This document shows, piece after piece, positions 35,250 through 43,371 of a DNA stretch of 64,000 nt. Every line of letters begins with the position of its first letter. The stretch's first letter is position 1. A model generated the notes under the pieces. It worked only from the letters and a program-made list of their open reading frames with translations, had not been told where the DNA came from and did not search any database. Where the stretch lies: NCBI GenBank assembly GCA_934680015.1, contig CAKUSP010000002.1, positions 124,001-188,000 of the forward strand, given 5' to 3'. A program made the position numbers and the translations under genes. The stretch comes from an uncultured Bacteroidales bacterium (lineage in GTDB: Bacteria > Bacteroidota > Bacteroidia > Bacteroidales > UBA932).

Positions 35250-35848
35250 CAACTCCGCTTAAACTCGTATTCGCTACAGGAAATAAAGGGAAACTGCGTG
35301 AAGCACGTGAAATCTTGGGGCCAGGATTCCAAGTGGAAAGTCCACAGCAAGAGGGTATCACTGGTGAGGCTGAGGAAACTGGCTCTACACTGGAGGAGAA
35401 TAGCCTTTTGAAGGCTCAGTATGTGGCTTCCCGCCTGCCCCAAGATGCTATTTGCTTTGCGGATGACTCTGGACTTGAAGTGGATGCTTTAGGGGGTGCA
35501 CCAGGAGTTTATACAGCCAGATATGCTGGGCCGCAGTGTGATTTCAACGCCAATATGGATAAACTTCTAAAGGAATTGGCCCAAAAAGAGGATGTGCCGC
35601 GCACCGCAAGGTTCGTGTGCGTTGTGACTTTAATCTATCACGGCGAAGTCCATCAATTTAAAGGCACCCTCGAAGGAACTATTGCATACGAGAAAATGGG
35701 AGATAAGGGATTTGGCTATGATCCAGTGTTTATCCCTAACGATTATCCTTCACTTACACTTGCCCAAATAGGGGAGGAATTAAAAAATACTATCTCGCAT
35801 AGGTACAAGGCCTTATGTGCCATGCGTGAGAAGTTAGTTGCTGAATAA
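35246..35848 (+). CDS. rdgB: RdgB/HAM1 family XTP/dITP diphosphatase
   Basis: Removes deaminated purine nucleotides (ITP, XTP) from the pool. 200 residues. Motifs: LVFATGNKGKLREA (substrate loop), CFADDSGLEVDALGG, PGVYTARYAG, GFGYDPVF and SHRYKAL. Starts inside the S41 stop codon (ATGA), so translation is coupled. Its 3' end overlaps the convergent recO gene by 15 nt. Confidence 0.96.
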   Translation: MTTPLKLVFATGNKGKLREAREILGPGFQVESPQQEGITGEAEETGSTLEENSLLKAQYVASRLPQDAICFADDSGLEVDALGGAPGVYTARYAGPQCDFNANMDKLLKELAQKEDVPRTARFVCVVTLIYHGEVHQFKGTLEGTIAYEKMGDKGFGYDPVFIPNDYPSLTLAQIGEELKNTISHRYKALCAMREKLVAE

Positions 35849-36493
35849 CTCTCTTAGAACGCTTAAGGATTTGATATCGAGTCTGATGTCCAAATGATAG
35901 CTGAGATAATGTATTAAGATTTCAGCTATTTCGCTACGCTCTTTTCCTGTAATAGGGTAGAGCATAAACGAGGTGAAGCCAAGGTGCAGGAGTTTTTGAA
36001 TGTCTTCGTAGTGCTTTTCTGCAAATGGGGCAATGCTTTCATCGTCTGCTTTAAATCCCAGAATTGAGGCATATTGAAGAAGGAACCATAGATGAAAAGA
36101 GGAAAAATCTTCTTGCATAGAATCAAGAGTGTGAATCATTTTTTTACACCACTCGTAAAGTCCCTCCTCATTACTACCATCCCTAAGACTTCTATAAAGC
36201 ACTTCGCTTAAAAATAGCGTTATGGCGTTCTTGCGAAGGTCACTTCTCAGTGAAGAAAGCGGAGTTATAGCCTGAATTTCCTTAGCTCGCCATAACTGCG
36301 ATTTAGGATTTTCCGTAATCTTGCAAGATAGAATATTAAGCGGAAGAAATGATGACATGTTCGCACTTTTCCCTATGCTGGTTATAAAACTTTTCCGCCC
36401 GAATTCACGGCTAAGTGTGTGTATAACGATAGAGGTATCGCCTACTTTAGTGTAGGCTATTAGTATCAATTCTATTTCACTTGTTCGCCCCAT
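35834..36493 (-). CDS. recO: DNA repair protein RecO
   Basis: Recombination mediator of the RecFOR pathway. 219 residues. The N-terminal OB domain (about 1-80) has the family pattern LILIAYTKVGDTSIVIHTLSREFGRKSFI; the C-terminal helical domain carries LFLSEVLYRSLRD ... LWFLLQYASILGF. The zinc-binding cysteines of some RecO proteins are absent, as in other Bacteroidetes. It follows the DMT permease gene with a 3-nt gap, so both are likely one transcript. Confidence 0.9.
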   Translation of the reverse strand: MGRTSEIELILIAYTKVGDTSIVIHTLSREFGRKSFITSIGKSANMSSFLPLNILSCKITENPKSQLWRAKEIQAITPLSSLRSDLRKNAITLFLSEVLYRSLRDGSNEEGLYEWCKKMIHTLDSMQEDFSSFHLWFLLQYASILGFKADDESIAPFAEKHYEDIQKLLHLGFTSFMLYPITGKERSEIAEILIHYLSYHLDIRLDIKSLSVLRELFSN

Positions 36494-36496
36494 TTT

Positions 36497-37357
36497 TTAC
36501 TTAGAGCCTAAAAGGAGAAGCACCATCCCCACCATAAGTACTATGATATTGATAGATTTACGCGCGATATTTTTCTCTTTGAAAAATAATGAACCGGCTA
36601 TGAAGGTAACTAAAACAGAGCATCTTCTAAGAAGAGAAACGACAGAAAGCAGTGCTCCTTGCTGTTTTATTGCAAAGAAATAAAGCGCATCTGCTCCGGT
36701 GATAAGTACTGCTATTAGAACCAATGTCCAGTCCCAGTGTATTCTCATGCGCTCACCATCTTTTTTTCGGGCCAATTGATACACGCCAATACATACTCCT
36801 AGTAGCAGTGTGATATATAGATTACCCCAACTTTGCACGAATAGCGGCTCGAATCCAGTAATTATGTGCTTGTCGTACAATGCACTGACTACGCCACTAA
36901 CTATAGATATGCACATTGCTGCCATACCTTTATTGCTTTTAAAGGTGATGCCTTCTTGATGGTTAGATCCTGTTAGCAGGCCAAGTGCCGCAAGAGCGGT
37001 TACTACGCCGGCCCATTGAAGTGCATTCAATCTTTCTCCGAAAAGAATAATGGAAAAAATTACCACAAGAAAAGGGCGTGTCGCTTTAAGTGTGCTTACT
37101 GTGGTGATAGGAAGTAATTTAAGTGCTATCATACCACTAATCCACGATGTCGTAACGATTATGGCTTTAATCAGTAAAAGCAGGTGGGAGTGCAACGTGC
37201 TATCGTACTTGAAAAGCCATGGGGATAATAGTATAGTAGACAAAGCCGTCGCAACGAACAGTATTTGAAGTATTTCATTTTTCTCTGTAGCTTTCTTTTT
37301 GGCGATATCATATAGACCTAAAAGCAGGGCAGAGCCTAGTGCTAAATATAACCACAT
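36497..37357 (-). CDS. EamA/DMT-superfamily permease
   Basis: 286 residues with about ten predicted hydrophobic segments in two EamA-like halves (for example LFVATALSTILLSPWLF and LKATRPFLVVIFSIILFGER in the first half, SLLRRCSVLVTFIAGSLFFKEK in the second). The N-terminus is inserted at once, without a signal peptide. Probably exports a small metabolite. The substrate cannot be assigned. First gene of an operon with recO. Confidence 0.88.
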   Translation of the reverse strand: MWLYLALGSALLLGLYDIAKKKATEKNEILQILFVATALSTILLSPWLFKYDSTLHSHLLLLIKAIIVTTSWISGMIALKLLPITTVSTLKATRPFLVVIFSIILFGERLNALQWAGVVTALAALGLLTGSNHQEGITFKSNKGMAAMCISIVSGVVSALYDKHIITGFEPLFVQSWGNLYITLLLGVCIGVYQLARKKDGERMRIHWDWTLVLIAVLITGADALYFFAIKQQGALLSVVSLLRRCSVLVTFIAGSLFFKEKNIARKSINIIVLMVGMVLLLLGSK

Positions 37358-37377
37358 TCTTTTCTCGTTTTAGAATG

Positions 37378-37385
37378 CAAATGTA
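37378..37385 (-). promoter_or_regulatory. -7 element for the DMT permease-recO operon
   Basis: The reverse strand reads TACATTTG (TAnnTTTG), 21 nt before the start. Confidence 0.5.
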
Positions 37386-37563
37386 GCCATTATTCTCGAT
37401 TAATTAGTATTTTTGTCCGTTTGATTTTCTTTTACATATTGCAATACGTGGTCATGTGGGGGCGTAATCGTACAACTATATGTTCACTTGCGAAACTCGA
37501 GTAGCAACTGCATAGGTAGAAGGTAAAAATAGATACTGAAACATAACTAATTAAACAAAATAT

Positions 37564-38964
37564 ATGGTAAAAAAACGAATTTCACAGATTGTAGGTACGA
37601 TGTTTCTCGCCGTTATGGCGATCACTTCATGTGCCGAAAAGAACGATTATGGCTATAAGCTAAAAGATGGAAGGATAGTGTACAATACTCCACCACGTCC
37701 ATCCGACCAGATCTCCATGCTTGGATATGCCGCTGATCCTATTGAGAATGTACGAGTTGGATTTATTGGCCTAGGAATGAGGGGGCCTGGCGCAGTCGAC
37801 AGGTTTACCTATTTGGAAGATGCTACGATAGTGGCACTTTGCGATCTGCTCGAAGAAAGGGTGAAGGTTGAGCAGAAGAAATTGGCCGATAAAGGGATAA
37901 ATGAGGTAGACGGATACTGGGGAGAGCAAGCGTGGAAGCAGGTGTGCGAGAGAGGGGATATAGACCTTATTTATTTGGCCGTTCCGTGGCAATACCACAC
38001 GCAGATGGCAGTATATGCTATGGAGCATGGAAAGCATGTGGCTGTGGAGGTCCCAGCCGCCACTAGTATCAAGGAGTGTTGGGAGCTGGTGAATACATCG
38101 GAGCGCACCCGTAGGCATTGCATGATGCTGGAGAACTGTGTATATGACGACTTCGAACTTACGACGCTAAATATGGCTCAGCACGGACTTTTCGGCGATA
38201 TAGTACACGTAGAGGGTGCATATATACATAATTTGGATCCGTATTGGGATTTGTACCAGGGCGATTGGCGCATGAAATATAATAAAGAACATCATGGGGA
38301 TGTTTACCCTACTCATGGGATTGGCCCTGTTGCTATGGTTTTAGGCCTGCATAGAGGCGATAAGATGGATTATCTTGTATCTATGGATACGGATTCTTTC
38401 CACGGGAAGGACTTGAGTGAAAAGCGTTATGGTGATCGTGAGTACGCTAATGGGGACCATACAGCTACATATATTCGCACTCATAATGGAAAGACAATAG
38501 AGATTCAGCACGATACCTATAATCCGCGACCATATAGTCGTATGTTTCAAGTGACTGGAACTAAGGGATTTGCTAATAAATACCCTGTGCAAGGTTTTGC
38601 TTTAGGAGAGGTAAAATTAGAAGGACAACCAGATTTTGAAGACCTTGACGCTGAGCAGTTTGTCTCCGATGAACTCCGCTTAAAGCTTATGGCTGAATAT
38701 CAACACCCTATCACTAAGGATGTACTTGCATTGGCTAAGAAGGTCGGAGGCCATGGAGGAATGGATTTTATTATGGATTACCGCTTGGTATATTGTCTGC
38801 ATAACGGACTACCTCTTGATCAAGACGTTTACGATGCAGCGGAGTGGAGTAGTCTTGTAGAACTCTCGGAAGTTTCTATTCTTCATGGAAGTGCTCCTGT
38901 GGATATGCCGGATTTTACGCGTGGCGAATGGAATATTCATAAGGGCGTTCACTTCGCACTTTGA
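37564..38964 (+). CDS. GH109-type Gfo/Idh/MocA family lipoprotein
   Basis: 466 residues, lipobox ITSC (Cys24). The NAD-binding Rossmann fold begins RVGFIGLGMRGPGAVDRF (about 63-80) and continues VALCDLLEERV, then AVPWQYHTQMAVYAMEHGKHVAVEVPAA. The C-terminal domain has the GH109 signatures ENCVYDDFE, NLDPYWDLYQGDWRM and DVYPTHGIGPVA. GH109 enzymes (for example A. muciniphila or Elizabethkingia types) are NAD-dependent alpha-N-acetylgalactosaminidases that act on blood-group A or mucin glycans. Lipid anchoring puts it in the periplasm or at the surface. Single-gene unit ending in its own terminator. The substrate is inferred from the family. Confidence 0.9.
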   Translation: MVKKRISQIVGTMFLAVMAITSCAEKNDYGYKLKDGRIVYNTPPRPSDQISMLGYAADPIENVRVGFIGLGMRGPGAVDRFTYLEDATIVALCDLLEERVKVEQKKLADKGINEVDGYWGEQAWKQVCERGDIDLIYLAVPWQYHTQMAVYAMEHGKHVAVEVPAATSIKECWELVNTSERTRRHCMMLENCVYDDFELTTLNMAQHGLFGDIVHVEGAYIHNLDPYWDLYQGDWRMKYNKEHHGDVYPTHGIGPVAMVLGLHRGDKMDYLVSMDTDSFHGKDLSEKRYGDREYANGDHTATYIRTHNGKTIEIQHDTYNPRPYSRMFQVTGTKGFANKYPVQGFALGEVKLEGQPDFEDLDAEQFVSDELRLKLMAEYQHPITKDVLALAKKVGGHGGMDFIMDYRLVYCLHNGLPLDQDVYDAAEWSSLVELSEVSILHGSAPVDMPDFTRGEWNIHKGVHFAL

Positions 38965-38971
38965 TAATGAG

Positions 38972-39000
38972 GAAGGTGACTTAGTTCACCTTCTTTTTTT
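38972..39000 (+). terminator. Intrinsic terminator after the GH109 gene
   Basis: GAAGGTGA-CTTAGT-TCACCTTC followed by T7, beginning 7 nt after the stop. The stop codon of the convergent small membrane protein gene lies in its loop. Confidence 0.9.
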
Positions 39001-39187
39001 GATCTAGTAGCACTTCTATTACCAGATTCCATGTAAGGTAGCCTATCCAGCTAAAAACCCATATAAAAATGGTATATCCAATTTTCTTCCAGACATTAAG
39101 ATCCTTACGTGCAAAGACTTTTTTACACGCTATGAAAGAAAAAATCCATCCAAAAAGATAGAATATAATGAATAAGATGCCTATCAT
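38981..39187 (-). CDS. Small membrane protein, function unknown
   Basis: 68 residues: a long hydrophobic N-terminus (MIGILFIIFYLFGWIFSFIA), a short basic loop (CKKVFARKDLNVWKK), a second hydrophobic segment and a basic end (DQKKKVN). Two membrane helices with a hairpin topology are likely. It begins 9 nt after the QueH-IspE stop, so it is probably the second gene of that transcript. No family recognised. Confidence 0.65.
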   Translation of the reverse strand: MIGILFIIFYLFGWIFSFIACKKVFARKDLNVWKKIGYTIFIWVFSWIGYLTWNLVIEVLLDQKKKVN

Positions 39188-39196
39188 AAATTCCGT

Positions 39197-40573
39197 TTAT
39201 TTTTTAAAAATTCCATACACTGCGGCGCCACTGCCGCTCATAGAGGCGTAAACTGCGCCACTAAGGTACATTTCTTTTTTTAGTTGTGCTATTCTCGGGT
39301 GCTCTGGGAATACGCTGTCTTCGAAATCGTTATGCAGTAATCTTTCCCACTGCTCGATATTCGAACCCTCTATTATATCACGTAAATGGGGGGTGTGTAT
39401 ATGGGGAACTATCTTACTATAAGCCAACGCAGTGTTAATATGTTCCCCTTCAGGGATTTCTACCTTTATGATGTATCCTTTTAGGTAGTCCTTTGCTGTT
39501 TCGAGCATGTCCCCTTTGCCTTCTCCCCAGCTTGGGCGGCATTTGATGAAAAATGAACAGTCGGAGCCTAGGCTTGAGGCCAATTCCTCCATTTCTTCTA
39601 CACTTAACCCTAACTCGAACAGTCTATTTAGCGCTTTAATGGTAAATGCGCAATCTGATGATCCGCCACCTAGTCCTGCTCCTACTGGAATCTCTTTGTG
39701 CAGAATAAGATGTACATTTCCTATCCCGTATTTTTCTTGCATGAGCCTGAATGCTTTTACGCATAGGTCTTTTTCTACGGGCCAATTAATCCCGTCCAGT
39801 TCAGCATTAAATTCGTCGCTTTTCCGTACTTCTAATCTATCGCATAATCCGAAAACCGGGTAGAAAAGAGTTTGTATGTCGTGAAATCCGTCCTCGCGTT
39901 TTCGCATAACATTAAGTCCGAGGTTGATTTTTGCAGGCGGAAACATGACGATACTGCCTTCCTGTACTTTCGAGTATTCACATCCACAGTATAGTTGATT
40001 ATAAAAACCTAACTCTTTAACTAGCTGATTCCTTCTTAGTTGTAATCCTCCTTTGCGCCAATTCATATCCCACCACTGAGGCTTGTTCCCTTCATTCAGT
40101 TGAGAAACGGCCAACTCTCCAGCACGGTTTATCTGTTCAAGGTCTTTCCACCTGGATGAGGCCAATGTCGTTGTGAGTACGGCGTATCCATGGTTTTGTG
40201 CATATTCTGCAGCTCTTTTTAGTCTATAATGGAAGCATTCTTGACATCTTGAGCCTTTTTCTGGAGTCCATTCCCGGCCTGTAGCTACTTTTTTATGCCA
40301 ATCCTCATGCACATAGTCATCTTCCACGTAAGGCACATTAAGTCTTTTGCAATAATTAATTAATTCTTTTTTACGAGTCTCATATTCTTGATAGGGGAAT
40401 ATATTAGAGTTTGAAAAAAAGACAGTCAGATCGAGATTGTTTTTAATGCAGGCTTCCAAAATAGCTGAACTACATGGCGCACAGCAACAGTGAAGAAGAA
40501 TTTTCCCTTCACATGGAGGAAAAAGTCTTATGTCCGGACCATTTCCAGGAAGATTAATTGGAAGCGAAAGCAT
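39197..40573 (-). CDS. QueH-IspE fusion: epoxyqueuosine reductase joined to CDP-ME kinase
   Basis: 458 residues in one uninterrupted frame. Residues about 1-205 are QueH, the non-B12 epoxyqueuosine reductase that finishes queuosine in tRNA: LLHCCCAPCSSA, FFSNSNIFPYQEYE, RCQECFHYRL and a terminal YCGCEYS supply the cluster and catalytic Cys. Residues 210-458 are IspE of the MEP isoprenoid pathway (GHMP kinase): FPPAKINLGLNVMRKR, PVGAGLGGGSSDCA and a final MSGSGAAVYGIF. IspE has its own Met at the usual first position (ATG at 39946-39944), preceded by AGGAAGG, so internal initiation is possible. A TTG at 40582 is also in frame, but the ATG at 40573 lies after the -7 element. Such a fusion is unknown to me. 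Confidence 0.9.
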   Translation of the reverse strand: MLSLPINLPGNGPDIRLFPPCEGKILLHCCCAPCSSAILEACIKNNLDLTVFFSNSNIFPYQEYETRKKELINYCKRLNVPYVEDDYVHEDWHKKVATGREWTPEKGSRCQECFHYRLKRAAEYAQNHGYAVLTTTLASSRWKDLEQINRAGELAVSQLNEGNKPQWWDMNWRKGGLQLRRNQLVKELGFYNQLYCGCEYSKVQEGSIVMFPPAKINLGLNVMRKREDGFHDIQTLFYPVFGLCDRLEVRKSDEFNAELDGINWPVEKDLCVKAFRLMQEKYGIGNVHLILHKEIPVGAGLGGGSSDCAFTIKALNRLFELGLSVEEMEELASSLGSDCSFFIKCRPSWGEGKGDMLETAKDYLKGYIIKVEIPEGEHINTALAYSKIVPHIHTPHLRDIIEGSNIEQWERLLHNDFEDSVFPEHPRIAQLKKEMYLSGAVYASMSGSGAAVYGIFKK

Positions 40574-40590
40574 ATTTAACAAAAACCTCT

Positions 40591-40598
40591 CAAATATA
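40591..40598 (-). promoter_or_regulatory. -7 element for the queH-ispE gene
   Basis: The reverse strand reads TATATTTG, 17 nt before the ATG at 40573. Confidence 0.55.
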
Positions 40599-40628
40599 CG
40601 AAAAAAGTGGTCTAGGTGAGAAAATTAT

Positions 40629-40659
40629 TTTGCTGTTTTAAGAATAATTGCTACTTTTG
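40629..40659 (+). promoter_or_regulatory. Full consensus promoter of tRNA-Leu
   Basis: TTTG (40629-40632), 19-nt spacer, TACTTTTG (40652-40659), about 18 nt before the tRNA 5' end. Confidence 0.8.
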
Positions 40660-40677
40660 CAATCCCAAAGTAGAACT

Positions 40678-40760
40678 GCGGATGTGGTGAAATGGTAGAC
40701 ACGCTACTTTGAGGGGGTAGTGGGCGTTGGCCTGTATGAGTTCGAGTCTCATCATCCGCA
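40678..40760 (+). tRNA. tRNA-Leu (anticodon GAG)
   Basis: 83 nt. Acceptor GCGGATG pairs with CATCCGC, discriminator A. The D-arm carries GGTAGACAC; the anticodon stem CTACT/GGTAG encloses TTGAGGG, so the anticodon is GAG. It has a long variable arm of the Leu type (TGGGCGTTGGCCTG) and a T-arm TGAGTTCGAGTCTCA. CCA is not encoded. Confidence 0.95.
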
Positions 40761-40763
40761 CTT

Positions 40764-40799
40764 AAAAGCTTGGAAGTCAATTGACTCTCAAGCTTTTTT
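40764..40799 (+). terminator. Intrinsic terminator after tRNA-Leu
   Basis: AAAAGCTTG ... CAAGCTTTTTT with a further inner pairing (AGTCAATTGACT), 4 nt after the tRNA. Confidence 0.88.
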
Positions 40800-40889
40800 A
40801 GTATACCCACTCCAGTAAATTAGAATTGTTCAGGGATCATGTGGTATAATACCAACCAGTTTTGGCAATTATACCTACCGTTATTAATG

Positions 40890-40928
40890 TTACAAAAAAA
40901 AAGAGTAACTCGTATGAGTTACTCTTTT
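40890..40928 (-). terminator. Intrinsic terminator after tRNA-His
   Basis: On the minus strand AAGAGTAACTC-ATAC-GAGTTACTCTT is followed by a long T-run. Begins a few nt downstream of the tRNA-His 3' end. Confidence 0.88.
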
Positions 40929-40931
40929 GAG

Positions 40932-41005
40932 GGTGCGATGTGGGGCTCGAACCCACGACACCTAGAACCACAATCTAGTGCTCTACCAACTGAACTAATC
41001 GCACC
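40932..41005 (-). tRNA. tRNA-His (anticodon GTG)
   Basis: 74 nt including the encoded G-1 opposite C73, the hallmark of tRNA-His. Anticodon stem CTAGA/TCTAG with loop TTGTGGT gives GTG. T-arm GTGGGTTCGAGCCCCAC. CCA is not encoded. Just upstream (minus strand) are a small hairpin (TTTCCGC/GCGGGAA) and a TATATTTG -7 element at 41036-41043. Confidence 0.95.
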
Positions 41006-41035
41006 ATAACGCTTCCCGCATAGCGGAAAGGAGTG

Positions 41036-41043
41036 CAAATATA
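41036..41043 (-). promoter_or_regulatory. -7 element for tRNA-His
   Basis: The reverse strand reads TATATTTG, 31 nt upstream of the mature tRNA 5' end. Confidence 0.55.
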
Positions 41044-41115
41044 CAAAGATTTTTTGATAATACAATAATATTCTATTAACTTTCTTACCCATCTAGGCTG
41101 ATCAGTATTGCACTT

Positions 41116-41814
41116 CTATCTTGAATCTTCCAGCGAAAAGATTTTTTCTTCCGCAAAACTATAAAAGTTATGGTCTGTTATTACTATATGATCTAAAAAA
41201 TTGATATCACATGTTTTACAAGTATTGTGTATACTTAGTGTCATATTTATGTCTGCTTCTGATGGCTCAGGATTGCCAGAAGGATGATTGTGAGCCATTA
41301 TTAACGATATAGCGCCAGTCTCTATAGCTCGGCGAGCGATTTGACGCGGGGCGATAACCACTCTATCATCGCTTCCTATACCGAGCGACTGAATGTCGAT
41401 GACTCTATGCCCCTTATCTAAAAGAATAATCCAGGCTTCTTCATGCTCTAATCCTTTAAGCATAGGGAGCAGTGCACGATAGGCATCTCCACAACAAGTT
41501 ATAGCTTTTTCCTTAACAGTGTTAGTCTCTAAAATGAATCTTCGTCCCAGCTCCAATGCGGCCATAAGCGTGGCTGCTTTATCAGATTTTATACCAGGGA
41601 ATTGACATAACTGTTCGATAGATAGTTGAGATATTTTCACTAATGAACCTCCACATCCACTAAGAAGAGTCTGGGCCATTTCCAGAACATTCATCTGTTT
41701 AGTTCCGCTGCGGAGTAGAATGGAAAGTAGTTCTCCATTAGAAATGGCGCCTGGGCCATAGGACAAAAGCCTCTCTCGAGGTCTTTCGCTAAGACTAAGT
41801 TCTTTAATTTTCAT
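41116..41814 (-). CDS. radC: RadC family JAB-domain protein
   Basis: 232 residues. N-terminal helix-hairpin-helix region (about 1-105: LSLSERPRERLLSYGPGAISNGELLSILLRSG ... LCQFPGIKSDKAATLMAALELG) and C-terminal JAB/MPN domain with the zinc metalloprotease motif LIMAHNHPSGNPEPSEADI. The name comes from an E. coli mutant later found not to define a repair gene, so the biochemical role is unsettled. Monocistronic with its own -7 element. Confidence 0.94.
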   Translation of the reverse strand: MKIKELSLSERPRERLLSYGPGAISNGELLSILLRSGTKQMNVLEMAQTLLSGCGGSLVKISQLSIEQLCQFPGIKSDKAATLMAALELGRRFILETNTVKEKAITCCGDAYRALLPMLKGLEHEEAWIILLDKGHRVIDIQSLGIGSDDRVVIAPRQIARRAIETGAISLIMAHNHPSGNPEPSEADINMTLSIHNTCKTCDINFLDHIVITDHNFYSFAEEKIFSLEDSR

Positions 41815-41843
41815 AGTTCAAAGTTTTTAATGACTTACAGATG

Positions 41844-41851
41844 CAAAACTA
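41844..41851 (-). promoter_or_regulatory. -7 element for radC
   Basis: The reverse strand reads TAGTTTTG, 30 nt before the start. Confidence 0.5.
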
Positions 41852-41852
41852 T

Positions 41853-41886
41853 GAAAAATAAAGCGCTCCTCAAAGAGAAACGCTTT
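41853..41886 (-). terminator. Intrinsic terminator after the LysM/PBP1-like gene
   Basis: On the minus strand AAAGCG ... CGCTTT (inner TCTC/GAG pairing) is followed by ATTTTT, starting 6 nt after the stop. Confidence 0.75.
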
Positions 41887-41892
41887 AAAAGA

Positions 41893-43365
41893 TTATCTAT
41901 CTGCAACGCTTAGTTTATATCCTGGTGAATAGACAAGCCGTCTAAGTCCATAATTGACAGCCCCATTCCATGTATCCTGCCTTTCGAATTTGAAGAATAT
42001 CTGTAGCCCACTATATTGGAATTCGCTTAAATGTTCGAACCACTCATCGCCATATAGCGCAAAGGAATTTAGAAAATAATAGGCGGTGTCAAAGCCATGA
42101 AAAGCAAAACTATCAGGCTCACAGCCATATAATGCTCTAAAATCGCTAACGAAACGCTTTACATCATCCCTTGTGTAATCTATATGATATGTTACGCTAG
42201 AGTGTAGCCGAGCATCGCACATTTGATCCATTTCAGGTGATTTAGTCTTTGCCGGTCCATAGATAATGGTGTTCTTTTTTAAGTTATTCTGCAGATACAC
42301 ATTTCGTATTACATCATCCACGAAAATATCGTGTTCAGAAGCTGCAATCACTCTCGTAAGCGTATCTTTAAGGTGAGTATGTTCCCCGAACCACTCATTC
42401 ATCTCCAATCCATTAGCTAGCGAATAGTCTACATCGATTCGTCTATCTTGTGGAATGCTTGAAAGATAATGAAGCGTAGTACTTTCTGTAGGAGTGGTCT
42501 TGTAGTTGCTTTCCCGAACCACTATTAGCGAATCGCTTCTACCATACATGTCTTCATTTAGCCAATCCACCACATCTTCTATCTGCCTTTGTGCTGGGGT
42601 TGCAGCTAAAATTACATTGTTCTCGTGAGCGAGACTCTCTGTACGCGTATCCAATGGTGATATGATATGCTTATTGTCAGGCAGGATCCTAAGTATCCTG
42701 CTTATATCATATCCACTGATCGGTCCTATGACTATATCGCTTTCACAGATTGCCCTTCTATTTAATGCCAATTCTTCCTCTTTCTCTGTGTCGATGGCAT
42801 TAATCTCGATATTCATTCCTTTATCTGCCAAGTATTTGGCTGCGAGTAGTGTTCCGAAATAAAAGTTAAGATAATTTTTATTGGCAGTGGTGTCTACATT
42901 GAAAGGAAGCAGTAAGGCAAGCGAAGCGCTTTTTCCATTGACTTCAATCAGTCGTTCCTTGCTCTCGAGAGCAAGAGAGTCTGTATAAGTGTCGATGCTG
43001 TGGCGTTTCACCAAAACACTATCTACAATGTCAACTTTGTTACCATGCGCAGACTCTCCATTGGATAATGTGTTTCCTATTTCAGTATATATAGGGATAA
43101 GTAAAACATCCCCAGCCTTTATGGGCTTTGTACTTAGGTGGAGTTTAGGATTAGCCTCGATGATAGCATCAGTTGTTACTCCATAGGCTTTTCCTATAGA
43201 GTAAAGAGTCTGTTTTTCGACTACTACATGTGTGTGGAACTGCTTATCTCCTATACGCACTTTATCTGTGGATACTTTGACGTCCACAATCGGGTAAGAC
43301 TCTTGCCCCTGTGCACACCATGCAGAAGCGACGACTAAAAGTAATATGCTTAGAACCTTTTTCAA
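41893..43365 (-). CDS. Exported LysM protein with PBP1/YraM(LpoA)-like domain
   Basis: 490 residues. Signal peptide (MKKVLSILLLVVASAWCAQG), then a LysM domain (about 44-94: HVVVEKQTLYSIGKAYGVTTDAI ... IKAGDVLLIP), a linker, and a type-1 periplasmic binding fold (about 150-490: LALLLPFNVDTTANKNYLNFYFGTLLAAKYL ... IGPISGYD). In other bacteria such proteins (LpoA) activate peptidoglycan synthases; in Bacteroidetes the LysM-PBP1 pairing suggests a wall-linked sensor or activator. The start codon is TTG, 6 nt after the OmpH stop, and no ATG is available that keeps the signal peptide. Third gene of the pdxJ-ompH operon. Confidence 0.82.
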   Translation of the reverse strand: MKKVLSILLLVVASAWCAQGQESYPIVDVKVSTDKVRIGDKQFHTHVVVEKQTLYSIGKAYGVTTDAIIEANPKLHLSTKPIKAGDVLLIPIYTEIGNTLSNGESAHGNKVDIVDSVLVKRHSIDTYTDSLALESKERLIEVNGKSASLALLLPFNVDTTANKNYLNFYFGTLLAAKYLADKGMNIEINAIDTEKEEELALNRRAICESDIVIGPISGYDISRILRILPDNKHIISPLDTRTESLAHENNVILAATPAQRQIEDVVDWLNEDMYGRSDSLIVVRESNYKTTPTESTTLHYLSSIPQDRRIDVDYSLANGLEMNEWFGEHTHLKDTLTRVIAASEHDIFVDDVIRNVYLQNNLKKNTIIYGPAKTKSPEMDQMCDARLHSSVTYHIDYTRDDVKRFVSDFRALYGCEPDSFAFHGFDTAYYFLNSFALYGDEWFEHLSEFQYSGLQIFFKFERQDTWNGAVNYGLRRLVYSPGYKLSVADR

Positions 43366-43371
43366 AGGAGT

